A DNA stretch of 64,000 bases from VRUE01 sp963704515 (GTDB lineage: Bacteria > Actinomycetota > Thermoleophilia > Solirubrobacterales > 70-9). The notes under the pieces were generated by a model. That model saw nothing but the letters and a program-made list of their open reading frames with translations, searched no databases and had not been told where the DNA came from. The stretch is from NCBI GenBank assembly GCA_963704515.1, contig OY969913.1, forward strand, positions 310,001-374,000, read 5' to 3'. Positions 1 through 9,436 of this stretch are shown piece after piece; the stretch's first letter is position 1; each line of letters starts with the position of its first letter. A program made the position numbers and the translations under genes.

Positions 1-1848
<1,848 letters not shown>

Positions 1849-1912
1849 GGCTTCCATCCTAGGCAACGGGGGCGCCCGCCAACGCGTGGGTTCGCCGGCC
1901 TCTTCGCGGGCG

Positions 1913-2341
1913 CTAGTCGCGTTGGGGGCGGCGAGACAGGATCAGGGCCATGGCGGCCGAAATCGCTCCCGCGGAGGAGAAGACAATGCCGCCGCCCAGA
2001 TCGCGGTCCAAGCGGCCGCGTTTTGCACCTTCTATGAGTGCGGTCGAGACATCGAGCATGTCGATTGTCAGGGCGGCCCAGGCAGCGGCGCGCTCGAAAC
2101 GGCGCTTGCGCAGAGCGAGAAGGCCGAGTACGCCAACCCCAACCATGTGTCCCCCAAAAGCTCGAACGAAGAGCTGTGCTTCCGGGCGCTCGGGAACGTC
2201 CGGGGCCATTTCGAATCGCTCCATCGTCCGGGGCGACAGCAGGGTCCCGATTCCGTATGCGAGACGAACGCCGGCGTTGACCAGGAGCAGAGTCAGGGCA
2301 GACGGGCCAAACGACCCTGCTGCAGCACTCCGATATGACAT
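1913..2341 (-). CDS. small membrane protein, function unknown
   Basis: A protein of about 142 residues starting MSYRSAAAGS. It has three or four hydrophobic helices: one near residues 10-30 (LTLLLVNAGVRLAYGIGTLL), one around AFGGHMVGVGVLGLLAL, and a C-terminal helix ending SAAMALILSRRPQRD. There is no signal peptide and no catalytic motif. It is divergent from the PadR regulator gene (start codons about 80 bp apart), so the regulator may control it, a common arrangement for PadR genes and their targets. The frame extends upstream to a possible start at 2467, but that would overlap the PadR gene, so the ATG at 2341 is preferred. I do not recognise the family. Confidence 0.6.
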   Translation of the reverse strand: MSYRSAAAGSFGPSALTLLLVNAGVRLAYGIGTLLSPRTMERFEMAPDVPERPEAQLFVRAFGGHMVGVGVLGLLALRKRRFERAAAWAALTIDMLDVSTALIEGAKRGRLDRDLGGGIVFSSAGAISAAMALILSRRPQRD

Positions 2342-2422
2342 AGCTGATACATCATCAGAATCCCATGTTCGTTGCAAAGGGTTCTGGGAGACCGATTCCC
2401 AAAGACACGAAAGGAGCTCGAA

Positions 2423-2965
2423 ATGAAGTTGCGACCGGCGTCTCACCTGATCTTGGGAATGGTCCAAATGGGCGCCCGCTCCGGGTATGCGATCAAGAAG
2501 GCAGCCGACGTCTCCACTCGCTTCTTTTGGCCGATGTCACTCGCGCAGGTCTATCCCGAGTTGGCTCGCCTCGAGGATGCCGGACTGCTGTCGCGCAGTG
2601 ACGATTCTCATGGCAGTCGCGAGCGTTTTGCCTATGAGCCCACGGAGAAGGGAGAGGAGGCCCTGCGCAAGTGGCTCAGCTCGCCCCGGGAAGGAGAGAC
2701 GCAATTTCGCGACGAGGGAATTCTCCGCCTCTTCTTCGCTGACAACCTGCCACGCCAAGACCAGCTCGCCTTGGCTCTCCGCCTGCGCGAGCGAGCCAGG
2801 AGCGGCCTCGACTACACCCGCGAGGAGATCATTCCCTTGGCGGAAGCGCTGAAAGATGTGGGCATCGACTACCCGGCCCGGATCGCCCAGCTCCGCGCCG
2901 AGACCTATCAGTGCACTGAGCGATGGCTCGCCCGGCTGGAGGCCGAACTCGAGCAGCAGGCCTAG
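2423..2965 (+). CDS. PadR-family transcriptional regulator
   Basis: A 180-residue cytosolic DNA-binding repressor. The N-terminal winged helix has the PadR pattern LILGMVQMGARSGYAIKK followed by SLAQVYPELARLEDAGLL, and the C-terminal half is helical (PadR_C, Vir-type dimerisation). The start ATG at 2423 follows a strong AAGGAG site at 2411-2416; in-frame starts upstream lack such a site. The 82-bp divergent spacer toward the membrane-protein gene probably carries the operator; TGGGA-N7-TCCCA near 2384-2402 is a weak candidate. The stop codon shares the bases CTAG with the stop of the convergent SDR gene. Typical PadR ligands are phenolics or drugs; the ligand here is unknown. Confidence 0.88.
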   Translation: MKLRPASHLILGMVQMGARSGYAIKKAADVSTRFFWPMSLAQVYPELARLEDAGLLSRSDDSHGSRERFAYEPTEKGEEALRKWLSSPREGETQFRDEGILRLFFADNLPRQDQLALALRLRERARSGLDYTREEIIPLAEALKDVGIDYPARIAQLRAETYQCTERWLARLEAELEQQA

Positions 2966-3762
2966 CGCTTGTCGTGCTGGCCGCCGGCGACGGCGGCGGC
3001 GGCTTTCTGGCCGGACTCGCCCGCCGCGATCTTCACCGAGATCCCGGGGGCGGCGAGCGCGAAGTGGGCGAGGAAACGCTGCTGGATCGGGGCGACGGCG
3101 ATCTCGGGCTTGTTGCGCTGGATTGCCTTGACGACGGCGTCGGCGACCTCCTCGGGGGAGCTCGTGCCGAGGCCCGGGATCGGGTCGGCGCCCGAATCGG
3201 CGTACATGCCCGCTTCGCGGATCGTGCCCGGCGAGACTATGGAAACGCCGATTCCCCGCCGGTCGAGGTCGGCGCGCAGGCCGAGGGCGAAGCCGCGCAG
3301 GCCGAACTTGGTGGCGTTGTAGACCGAGGAGAGCGGGGTCGCGGACTTGCCCGAGAGCGAGGAGATGAAGACCATGTGGCCGCTGCCGCGCTCCAGCATC
3401 CGCGGCTCGAGCGCCTGGGCGAGCAGCATCGGCGCCTCGAGGTTGACCCGCAGCGCCCGCATCAGCTGCTCGCCGGTCATCTCCTGAAGGCGGCCGCTGC
3501 CGGGCAGGCCGGCGTTGGCGACGAGGATCTCGGCGTCCGCCGCCTCCGCGGCCAGCTTCTCGGCGGCGCCCTCCTCGCCGAGGTCGGCGGGCAGGGTGCG
3601 GTGGCCGTCGCCGGGCAGCCCGGCGGCCATCTCCGCCAGCGCCTCGGACTTGCGGCTGCTGAGGACGAGCGTTGCGCCGCGCGCGGCGAGCGCCTCGGCG
3701 ATCGCGCGGCCGAGGCCGCCTGTGGCGCCGGTGAGCAGCGCTGTCTGCCCCGCAAGTTCCAT
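2962..3762 (-). CDS. short-chain dehydrogenase/reductase (SDR)
   Basis: A 266-residue classical SDR. The Rossmann dinucleotide site TGATGGLGRAIAEAL is at the N-terminus (from residue 9), NAG appears mid-protein (ILVANAGLPG), and the catalytic Ser...Tyr-x3-Lys set appears as SSLSGKSATPLSSVYNATK. The C-terminal part (RFLAHFALAAPGISVKIAAGE) is amphipathic and may contact membrane or lipid, as in several actinobacterial SDRs; this is inference. The ATG at 3762 gives a normal SDR N-terminus (MELAGQTALLTG); the frame is open further upstream but those codons look non-coding. Substrate is unknown. It converges on the PadR gene with a four-base overlap of stop codons. Confidence 0.88.
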   Translation of the reverse strand: MELAGQTALLTGATGGLGRAIAEALAARGATLVLSSRKSEALAEMAAGLPGDGHRTLPADLGEEGAAEKLAAEAADAEILVANAGLPGSGRLQEMTGEQLMRALRVNLEAPMLLAQALEPRMLERGSGHMVFISSLSGKSATPLSSVYNATKFGLRGFALGLRADLDRRGIGVSIVSPGTIREAGMYADSGADPIPGLGTSSPEEVADAVVKAIQRNKPEIAVAPIQQRFLAHFALAAPGISVKIAAGESGQKAAAAVAGGQHDKR

Positions 3763-3908
3763 CGCAGTCCGCAAGCTAGCACCCAGCGCGTCGAAAGAAG
3801 CAGGGAAGCGCCAACCCGACCCGAAGTGCGGAAGGCCACAAAATGTTTGTTTTTTGTGAGCAGGCGACCGACAGATGGTGTACAGTGCCGCCGTTCCAAA
3901 CAACCGAA

Positions 3909-4036
3909 ACGCCGAATCCCGCTCGCTGGAGGCGCCGCGGGAACGGGGGAACCACGTTTTCGGGGCTAACTCACCCGCTCAGGGTGGGGGCGCAGGCTCC
4001 TTTCGCGCCAGCCCGACAGCTAACCCCGTAGGCCGA
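3909..4036 (+). promoter_or_regulatory. cyclic-di-AMP riboswitch (ydaO/yuaA type)
   Basis: The untranslated leader of the secreted hydrolase gene shows the conserved ydaO/yuaA blocks in order: ACGCCGAATCC at the 5' side, AACGGGGGAACCA around 3942-3954, GGGGCTAACTC near 3961, a GGGTGGGGGCGCA stretch, a GCGCC-bounded hairpin, and the strongly diagnostic 3' block beginning CCCGACAGCTAACCCCGTAG at 4012. The ribosome site (AAGGAG, 4039-4044) follows within a few bases, so ligand binding could control translation start as well as transcription. In actinobacteria this RNA commonly precedes cell-wall hydrolase genes and turns them off when c-di-AMP is high. The exact 5' boundary is approximate. Confidence 0.9.
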
Positions 4037-4050
4037 CGAAGGAGATCGGT

Positions 4051-4605
4051 TTGCGCAAGAACAAGGCAAATTTCAAGCTAGGCATAGCCATTGCGGCGGT
4101 GCTGACGGCTCTGGCAGTGATGCCGGGCGCCGCCTCGGCCAACTGCGGTGGCGGCGGCCTTTCCGCCGCTGAAACGGACGTCTGCACCCCGACCGCGAAA
4201 GCGCGGCTGCTGCCGAACGGGATGTTGATTCCGCCCAAGTCCGCTCCCAGTCGCATCAAGCGCGTGATCTGGGCGGCCGACAGGATCCGCACCAAGCCCT
4301 ACATCTGGGGCGGCGGCCACGCCCGCTGGTGGGACCGCGGCTACGACTGCTCGGGCTCGGTCAGCTACGCGCTGCACGGCGGCAGCTTCCTCGAAAGCCC
4401 GCTGCCCTCCGGCCCGATGGAGAATTGGGGCCTGGAAGGCGAAGGCCGCTGGATCACCGTCTACGCCAACCCGGGCCACGCCTACGCGGTGATCGCCGGC
4501 TACCGCTGGGACACCGCCGGCGACTCCTCCGGCACCGGCCCCCGCTGGCACGAAGAACTTCTCTCCAACGAAGGCTTCGTCCCCCGCCACCCCGCCGGCT
4601 TCTGA
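4051..4605 (+). CDS. secreted NlpC/P60-like (C40-type) cell-wall hydrolase
   Basis: A 184-residue exported protein. The TTG start at 4051 is chosen because AAGGAG lies 7 bases upstream and it directly yields a signal peptide: basic MRKNKANFK, hydrophobic core, cleavage after AASA (about residue 30). The catalytic region carries DCSGS with the nucleophile Cys100 and the putative His143 in PGHAYAVIAG, the arrangement of C40 papain-like peptidases that cut peptide stems or related amides in the wall. RIRTKPYIWGGGH before the Cys is also typical. The upstream c-di-AMP riboswitch ties expression to osmotic/wall homeostasis. Glutamate is mostly GAA, as in other exported proteins here. The exact bond cleaved is not predictable. 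Confidence 0.85.
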   Translation: MRKNKANFKLGIAIAAVLTALAVMPGAASANCGGGGLSAAETDVCTPTAKARLLPNGMLIPPKSAPSRIKRVIWAADRIRTKPYIWGGGHARWWDRGYDCSGSVSYALHGGSFLESPLPSGPMENWGLEGEGRWITVYANPGHAYAVIAGYRWDTAGDSSGTGPRWHEELLSNEGFVPRHPAGF

Positions 4606-4625
4606 GCTTCGGCCAGGGAAGTACT

Positions 4626-4651
4626 CCACCCCGGCCAACTGGCCGGGGTGG
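4626..4651 (+). terminator. hairpin terminator after the C40 hydrolase gene
   Basis: A perfect 11-bp stem (CCACCCCGGCC / GGCCGGGGTGG) with an AACT loop, followed by the weak T-containing tail CTTTGTCCTT. It lies 20 bases after the stop codon and separates the riboswitch-controlled gene from the pot operon. Confidence 0.8.
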
Positions 4652-4717
4652 CTTTGTCCTTGACCTCCTGAACTGCTCGGATAACTTCTCTGTGTAGCCA
4701 CTCCACCTGACATCCGC

Positions 4718-5728
4718 TTGGTCGGGCTCTCCAAGCGCTACGGGGAGGTGGTGGCGGTTGCGGGAATCGACCTTGAGGTGCAGGCCGGCGAGTTCTTCAC
4801 GATGCTCGGTCCCTCGGGCTCGGGCAAGACCACGACGCTGCGGATGATCGCCGGCTTCGAGGAGCCTAGCGGCGGCAGGGTCGAGCTCGGCGGCGAGGAC
4901 GTCGGCCGGGTGCCGCCCTACGGCCGCGCCGTCAACACCGTCTTCCAGGACTACGCGCTCTTCCCGCACATGACCGTCGGCGAGAACGTCGCCTACGGCC
5001 TGCGGATCGCCCGCGTACCCAAGGCCGAGCGGGCCAGGCGGCGCGACGAGGCGCTGGAGATGGTCCGCCTGCCCGGCCACGCCGAGCGGCGGCCAGGGGA
5101 GCTCTCCGGCGGCCAGCGCCAGCGGGTCGCGCTCGCGCGGGCGATCGTCAACCGGCCGCGCGTGCTGCTGCTCGACGAGCCGCTCGGGGCGCTGGACCTG
5201 AAGCTGCGCGAGCAGATGCAGGTCGAGCTGAAGGCGATCCAGGCCGAGGTCGGGATCACCTTCGTCTACGTCACCCACGACCAGGACGAGGCGCTGACGA
5301 TGAGCGACCGGATCGCCGTCTTCAACGAGGGGCGGATCGAGCAGGTCAGCCCACCGGTCGAGCTCTACGAGCGCCCGGCGACCGAGTTCGTCGCCGGCTT
5401 CGTCGGCGTCTCCAACCTGCTCGAGCGCGGCGAAGGGCGCTTCACGATTAGGCCGGAGAAGATCCGCTTCGTCGACGCCGCGGCGCCCCCGAACGGCCTG
5501 CGCACCGAACGCGGCCGGATCGCCGACGTCGCCTACGCGGGGATGATCACCCGCTACACGGTCGCGCTCGAGGCCGGCGGAGAGCTTCAGGTCATACGCC
5601 AAAACGTGGACGGCGCGTCTCCCGACGCACCGTCCGAGCAGGGGAGGGAGATCATCGTGGGTTGGCGCCCGGAAGACACGGTCGCCGTCCGTGGCAGTTC
5701 GACCACTACAGAGGAGGAACCACCGTGA
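4718..5728 (+). CDS. potA: polyamine-type ABC transporter ATPase
   Basis: About 336 residues, the energising subunit of a spermidine/putrescine-type importer. Walker A GPSGSGKTT, signature LSGGQRQRVALARA, Walker B VLLLDEPLGALD and the switch His in YVTHDQDEALTMSD are all intact. A C-terminal TOBE-like region follows (FTIRPEKIRF, then a beta-rich tail), as in PotA/CysA-type ATPases. The frame is open back to about 4685; TTG at 4718 is the first accepted start and lacks a strong ribosome site, so the true start could be a few codons upstream. The last bases GTGA are shared with the start of potD, indicating translational coupling. First gene of the potA-D-B-C operon. Confidence 0.93.
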   Translation: MVGLSKRYGEVVAVAGIDLEVQAGEFFTMLGPSGSGKTTTLRMIAGFEEPSGGRVELGGEDVGRVPPYGRAVNTVFQDYALFPHMTVGENVAYGLRIARVPKAERARRRDEALEMVRLPGHAERRPGELSGGQRQRVALARAIVNRPRVLLLDEPLGALDLKLREQMQVELKAIQAEVGITFVYVTHDQDEALTMSDRIAVFNEGRIEQVSPPVELYERPATEFVAGFVGVSNLLERGEGRFTIRPEKIRFVDAAAPPNGLRTERGRIADVAYAGMITRYTVALEAGGELQVIRQNVDGASPDAPSEQGREIIVGWRPEDTVAVRGSSTTTEEEPP

Positions 5729-6912
5729 GAAGGCACCAGGCAAACCCCGCCCGGACGGCGTGGCTGATCGTCGGAGGGCTGCTGGCGACGATGCTCGTCC
5801 TCGCCGGCTGCGGCTCTAGCGGCAGCAGCTCGAGCGGCGAAGAACTGCAGAAGCTCGGCAAGGGAGAGGGTCAGCTCAACCTGATCTCCTGGGCGGGCTA
5901 CGTGGAACCCGAATGGACCAAGCCGTTCGAAGAAAAGACCGGCTGCAAGGTGAACAACAAGACCGCCGGCACCTCCGACGAAATGGTATCGCTGATGCGC
6001 AGCGGCGAATACGACGGCGTCTCCGCCTCGGGCAACGCCACCGCCCGCCTCTTCGAAGGCGGCGACGTCGACCCGGTCAACGTCAGCCTCGTCCCCAATT
6101 ACAAGACCGTCTTCGCCGACCTCAAGGGCCAGCCCTACAACACCTTCGACGGCAAGCCCTACGGCATACCCCACGGTCGCGGGGCGAACCTGCTGATGTG
6201 GAACGGCGACTCGGTGAAGCCCGCGCCGAGGTCCTGGAACGTGACGCTCGACCCGAAGGTCGCCTCGAAGTACAAGGGCAAGATCAGCCAGTACGACGAC
6301 CCGATGTCGATCGCCGAAGCTGCCGTCTACCTGAAGGCGCACAGCCCCGAACTGGGGATCGAAGACCCCTACGAGCTCAACGAAGAACAGTTCCAGGCCG
6401 CCGTGCAGCTGATGAAGGAACAGCGCCCGCTGGTCGGCGAATACTGGTCCGAAGCCGAAAAGCAGATCTCCTCTTTCGCCAGTGGCGACAGTCAGGTCGG
6501 GACGACCTGGCAGTACCAGTACTTCCTGCTGAAGGAAGAAGGCAAGCCCGTGGCGGCCAGCCCGGCGAGCCAGGGGTTCCTGCCCGAAGAGGGTGCCACG
6601 GGATGGTCCGACACCTGGATGATCAGCTCCGAAGCCGCGCATCCCAACTGCATGTACATGTGGATGAACTGGATCATCGAACCGAAGGCTAACGCCGAGG
6701 TGGCGGAATACTTCGGCGAGGCGCCGGCCCAGGAACTGGCCTGCGAACACACCAAGAACCCGAACTTCTGCGCTGAATACCACGCGGAAGAACCGGCGTT
6801 CTGGAAGCGCGTCTACTACTGGAAGACCCCGCTTGCCGACTGCGGCAACGGCAAGACGGACTGCAAGAACTACAACGATTGGGTCCAGGCCTGGACCTCG
6901 ATCAAGGGTTGA
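5725..6912 (+). CDS. potD: polyamine-type ABC transporter substrate-binding lipoprotein
   Basis: 395-residue extracytoplasmic solute-binding protein. The GTG at 5725 overlaps the potA stop (GTGA) and sits behind GAGGAGG. The signal peptide ends in a lipobox VLAGC with the lipidated Cys29, then a Ser/Gly-rich tether. The mature part begins LNLISWAGYVEPEW and continues with a PotD/PotF fold (KPYGIPHGRGANLLMWNGDSV, then DPMSIAEAAVYL). Two Cys pairs near the C-terminus (CEHTKNPNFC; CGNGKTDC) may form disulfides. By hand count glutamate is about 29 GAA to 5 GAG, opposite to potA, which is a striking codon difference inside one operon. Substrate is probably a polyamine but not proven. Confidence 0.92.
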   Translation: MRRHQANPARTAWLIVGGLLATMLVLAGCGSSGSSSSGEELQKLGKGEGQLNLISWAGYVEPEWTKPFEEKTGCKVNNKTAGTSDEMVSLMRSGEYDGVSASGNATARLFEGGDVDPVNVSLVPNYKTVFADLKGQPYNTFDGKPYGIPHGRGANLLMWNGDSVKPAPRSWNVTLDPKVASKYKGKISQYDDPMSIAEAAVYLKAHSPELGIEDPYELNEEQFQAAVQLMKEQRPLVGEYWSEAEKQISSFASGDSQVGTTWQYQYFLLKEEGKPVAASPASQGFLPEEGATGWSDTWMISSEAAHPNCMYMWMNWIIEPKANAEVAEYFGEAPAQELACEHTKNPNFCAEYHAEEPAFWKRVYYWKTPLADCGNGKTDCKNYNDWVQAWTSIKG

Positions 6913-7763
6913 GCCGCCGGCTCGCCAACCTGTTCCACGGGCGCCCCCGCCTCCAGGCGGGGGCGCTCCTCGCGGGCCCGGTCGGCTGGCTGGTGGTCGG
7001 CTACCTCGGCTCGCTGGCGCTGCTGCTCGTCGCCTCGCTGTGGTCGGTCAACCCGGTCAGCGGCGAGCTCGTCAAAGGCCTCAGCTTCGAAAACTTCGAA
7101 ACGCTCTTCGACGAACCGGTGTACCGGACGATCGTCGGGCGCACCGTGGCGATCGCCGCGCTGGTGACGCTCACCGACGCGCTGCTCGCCTTCCCGATCG
7201 CCTTCTACATGGCCAAGGTGGCGAGCCGGCGGACCAAGGCGGTGCTCGTCGTCGCCGTGCTGATCCCGCTCTGGTCGAGCTACCTGGTCAAGGTCCTCTC
7301 CTGGCGCAACATGCTCTCCGGCGGCGGGCTGATCGACTGGCTGCTGGAACCGCTCGGCCTGCACGGGCCGGGCTACGGCAACACCGCCGTCTGGCTGGTG
7401 ATGAGCTACCTCTGGCTGCCGTACATGATCCTGCCGATCTTCGCCGGCCTGGAGCGCATCCCCGACTCGCTGATCAGCGCCTCCGAGGACCTCGGCGGCC
7501 GGCCCTTCACCACCTTCCGCCGAGTGATCCTGCCGCTCGCCTTCCCGGCCGTCGTCGCCGGATCGATCTTCACCTTCGCCCTCACCCTCGGCGACTACAT
7601 CACCCCGAAGCTGGTCTCCAACAACCAGTTCATCGGCAACGTCGTCTTCAACAACATCTCCACCAACCTGCCGTTCGCGGCGGCCCTGGCGCTGGTGCCG
7701 ATCGTGGTGATGATCGGCTACCTGCTGGTCGCCCGCAAGCTCGGCGCCTTCGAGCACATATAG
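6909..7763 (+). CDS. potB: polyamine-type ABC transporter permease
   Basis: 284-residue inner-membrane permease with about six helices. The TTG at 6909 overlaps the potD stop (TTGA), giving a start LSRRLANLF and a first helix at about residues 20-45. The cytoplasmic EAA-type loop that docks on the ATPase is visible around DSLISASEDLGGRPFTTFRRVILP. Homology is to PotB of the spermidine/putrescine family, which pairs with PotC. Upstream in-frame starts exist inside potD but would create a longer overlap without a ribosome site. Confidence 0.9.
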   Translation: MSRRLANLFHGRPRLQAGALLAGPVGWLVVGYLGSLALLLVASLWSVNPVSGELVKGLSFENFETLFDEPVYRTIVGRTVAIAALVTLTDALLAFPIAFYMAKVASRRTKAVLVVAVLIPLWSSYLVKVLSWRNMLSGGGLIDWLLEPLGLHGPGYGNTAVWLVMSYLWLPYMILPIFAGLERIPDSLISASEDLGGRPFTTFRRVILPLAFPAVVAGSIFTFALTLGDYITPKLVSNNQFIGNVVFNNISTNLPFAAALALVPIVVMIGYLLVARKLGAFEHI

Positions 7764-7767
7764 GACG

Positions 7768-8634
7768 ATGCGGCTCTCGCGAAGATCGACGATCCTCCTG
7801 CGGCTCGCCGTCGGCCTCGGGCTGGGGTTCATCTACGTGCCGCTGATCGTCCTCGGGATCTACGCCTTCAACGCGAGCAAGATCCTCGAATGGCCGCCGC
7901 CGGGCCTCACCTTCGAATGGTTCCCCAAGGCGATCGAAAGCACCGCGCCGGAAGCCTTCTGGACCTCGATCAAGGTCGCCTGCGCCGCCACGGCGATCGC
8001 CCTCGTCCTGGGGACGCTCGCCTCGCTGGCGGTCGCCCGGCACCGCTTCTTCGGCCGCGAGACGATCTCCTTCCTCGTCGTCCTGCCGATCGCCCTGCCG
8101 GGAATCGTCACCGGCGTGGCGCTCAACAACACCTTCACCCAGGTCTTCGGCATCGGCCTCTCGCTGTTCACGGTGATCGTCGCCCACGCCACCTTCTGCA
8201 TCGTCGTCGTCTACAACAACGTCGTCGCCCGCCTGCGCCGGATGTCGACCTCCTTCGAGGAGGCCTCGGCCGATCTCGGCGCCGACACCTGGCAGACCTT
8301 CCGCTTCGTCACCCTGCCCAACATGCGCTCGGCGCTCGGCGCCGCCGGCCTGCTCGCCTTCGGCCTCTCCTTCGACGAGATCATCGTCACCACGTTCACG
8401 ATCGGCGCCGGCGAACAGACCCTCCCCTACTGGATCTTCAGCAACCTCTTCCGCGCCCAGCAGCGCCCGATCGTCAACGCCGTCGCGGTGATGGTCGTGC
8501 TGATCTCGATCGTCCCCGTCTACCTCGCCCACCGCCTGACCCGCGAGGAAGGCGGCGTCGCGGCAGCCCGCGGCGGGCGCCGAGAACGCTTCGAGGGCGG
8601 CGGCGTCGAGGCCGAGGCGACGGCCGTTCCCTGA
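7768..8634 (+). CDS. potC: polyamine-type ABC transporter permease
   Basis: 288-residue second permease, starting 4 bases after potB. Six hydrophobic helices and an EAA loop (SFEEASADLGADTWQTFRFVTLP) place it in the PotC family. The C-terminal 27 or so residues (RLTREEGGVAAARGG..., ending VEAEATAVP) are not membrane-spanning and look like an added tail. The DNA coding the last eight residues plus the stop is 24/25 identical to a sequence at 9393-9417, so the tail may have been created by recombination. Completes the potA-D-B-C operon. Confidence 0.9.
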   Translation: MRLSRRSTILLRLAVGLGLGFIYVPLIVLGIYAFNASKILEWPPPGLTFEWFPKAIESTAPEAFWTSIKVACAATAIALVLGTLASLAVARHRFFGRETISFLVVLPIALPGIVTGVALNNTFTQVFGIGLSLFTVIVAHATFCIVVVYNNVVARLRRMSTSFEEASADLGADTWQTFRFVTLPNMRSALGAAGLLAFGLSFDEIIVTTFTIGAGEQTLPYWIFSNLFRAQQRPIVNAVAVMVVLISIVPVYLAHRLTREEGGVAAARGGRRERFEGGGVEAEATAVP

Positions 8635-8651
8635 GCGCCGGTCAGTGTCCG
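8612..8651. repeat. left copy of a direct repeat flanking the vapBC-like module
   Basis: The 25 bases 8612-8636 (potC 3' end, stop included) match 9393-9417 at 24 positions, and the following GGTCAGTGTCCG matches GGTCAGTATCCG at about 9425-9436. The two copies bracket the PIN toxin-antitoxin pair. Confidence 0.7.
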
Positions 8652-8655
8652 GCGC
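8635..8655. terminator. hairpin between convergent potC and PIN toxin genes
   Basis: Seven-base stem GCGCCGG / CCGGCGC with loop TCAGTGT. It contains the toxin stop codon and could terminate transcripts from both sides. No T-tract, so the terminator role is inferred from position. Confidence 0.5.
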
Positions 8656-9076
8656 CCGTCGACTCCTCGCACTCGCCGGGCTGTCCGGTGTGCTCGCAGA
8701 TGACCTCGAGATCACGGTCGAACGACCAGAGGACGACTTCCGGACCGGCGGCCTCCGCAGCGGCGGCGATCAGGAAGTCGATCGCGGCACGGCGGTGGCC
8801 ACCGTCCGAGGTGTCCGCCAGGGCCCGCTGCACCTCCAACGCCCGTTCGACCGCTGAGCCTTCGAGTGGGATCCGCTCCAGCGGAGCGAAGACCTGGTCG
8901 AACTGCTGCCTGTACGCCGCTCGCGTCTCGGGGCGGTGCATCGCCTCAAGCACGACCGGCACGCAGGTGACGATCTGCCCGGCCTCGTAACGGTCGGCGA
9001 GCTTTTCGCGGATGTCGAGCCGAGATCGCTTCCGGGCCCAAGCCCAGATCGACGTATCGGCGAGGTAGCGCATCAT
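8642..9076 (-). CDS. vapC: PIN-domain ribonuclease toxin (VapC-type)
   Basis: 144 residues. PIN-domain acidic residues are visible: LADTSIWAW (first Asp, residue 6), a Glu in VVLEAMHR, and the C-terminal cluster RRAAIDFLIAAAAE and LWSFDRDLEVI. PIN toxins cleave RNA, often tRNA or rRNA loops, with Mg2+ bound by these acids. The ATG overlaps the antitoxin stop (ATGA), the standard type II arrangement. The residues after the catalytic core (GQPGECEESTGAGH) are low-complexity. Family call is solid; RNA target is unknown. Confidence 0.86.
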   Translation of the reverse strand: MMRYLADTSIWAWARKRSRLDIREKLADRYEAGQIVTCVPVVLEAMHRPETRAAYRQQFDQVFAPLERIPLEGSAVERALEVQRALADTSDGGHRRAAIDFLIAAAAEAAGPEVVLWSFDRDLEVICEHTGQPGECEESTGAGH

Positions 9077-9306
9077 CGAGCCCGCGGTTGGCGCTGCTTC
9101 GCGAGCTCGGCCGGCGTGATCAGGTCGAGGGCACCGGAGCGAATCGCCTCCGCGCCCCGATGCAGCATCTCGCCCCGACTGACGACCCTCAGCGCCTCAT
9201 TGACGGTCTCCTTGTAGCCGGCGGTGCCCAGCACCCTGCGCGCTTCCTCGAAGGCCGGGACCTCGATCTCAATCGTCGTGCGGTGAATCCGTATAGCTTC
9301 GCCCAC
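9073..9306 (-). CDS. vapB: VapB-type antitoxin
   Basis: About 77 residues from a GTG at 9306. The N-terminal part RTTIEIEVPAFEEARRVLG resembles the ribbon-helix-helix DNA-binding region of DUF2191/VapB antitoxins, and the C-terminal part (LITPAELAKQRQPRAR) is a typical toxin-neutralising tail. It overlaps the toxin start by four bases. An in-frame upstream start at 9393 exists but runs through the gene relic described next, so the shorter form is preferred. It presumably autoregulates from its own upstream region. Confidence 0.72.
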   Translation of the reverse strand: MGEAIRIHRTTIEIEVPAFEEARRVLGTAGYKETVNEALRVVSRGEMLHRGAEAIRSGALDLITPAELAKQRQPRAR

Positions 9307-9343
9307 GCTTTCAATATAGCGACGAAGGTGAGGGCTATATGCC

Positions 9344-9415
9344 CTACTGCCCCTATGCCACGAACCCGAGCACCCCCACTGCTTCCCCGGCACCGAGGCG
9401 ACGGCGGTTCCCTGA
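9344..9415 (-). pseudogene. relic of the 3' end of a secreted-protein gene
   Basis: Translating the minus strand gives a short piece GAGEAVGVLGFVA, then stop, then GQ and stop. The intact gene at 12173-13246 ends EAGEAVGTLSFTAQGQ and stop. DNA similarity extends through the stop region (CCCTACTGCCCCT at both sites). The copy has a CAG-to-TAG change and no upstream coding remainder, so it is a degraded fragment left by duplication or recombination. It lies between the antitoxin and ATPase genes and partly coincides with the potC-end repeat. Confidence 0.65.
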
Positions 9416-9436
9416 GCCCGCCGCGGTCAGTATCCG
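9393..9436. repeat. right copy of the direct repeat flanking the vapBC-like module
   Basis: Matches 8612-8651 (24 of the first 25 bases, then a second matching block after a short gap). Contains the stop codon region of the ATPase gene. Confidence 0.7.

Noticed and set aside
8635..8655. Hairpin considered as a transposon end
   Set aside because: No matching inverted copy at the other repeat, and it fits a convergent terminator better.
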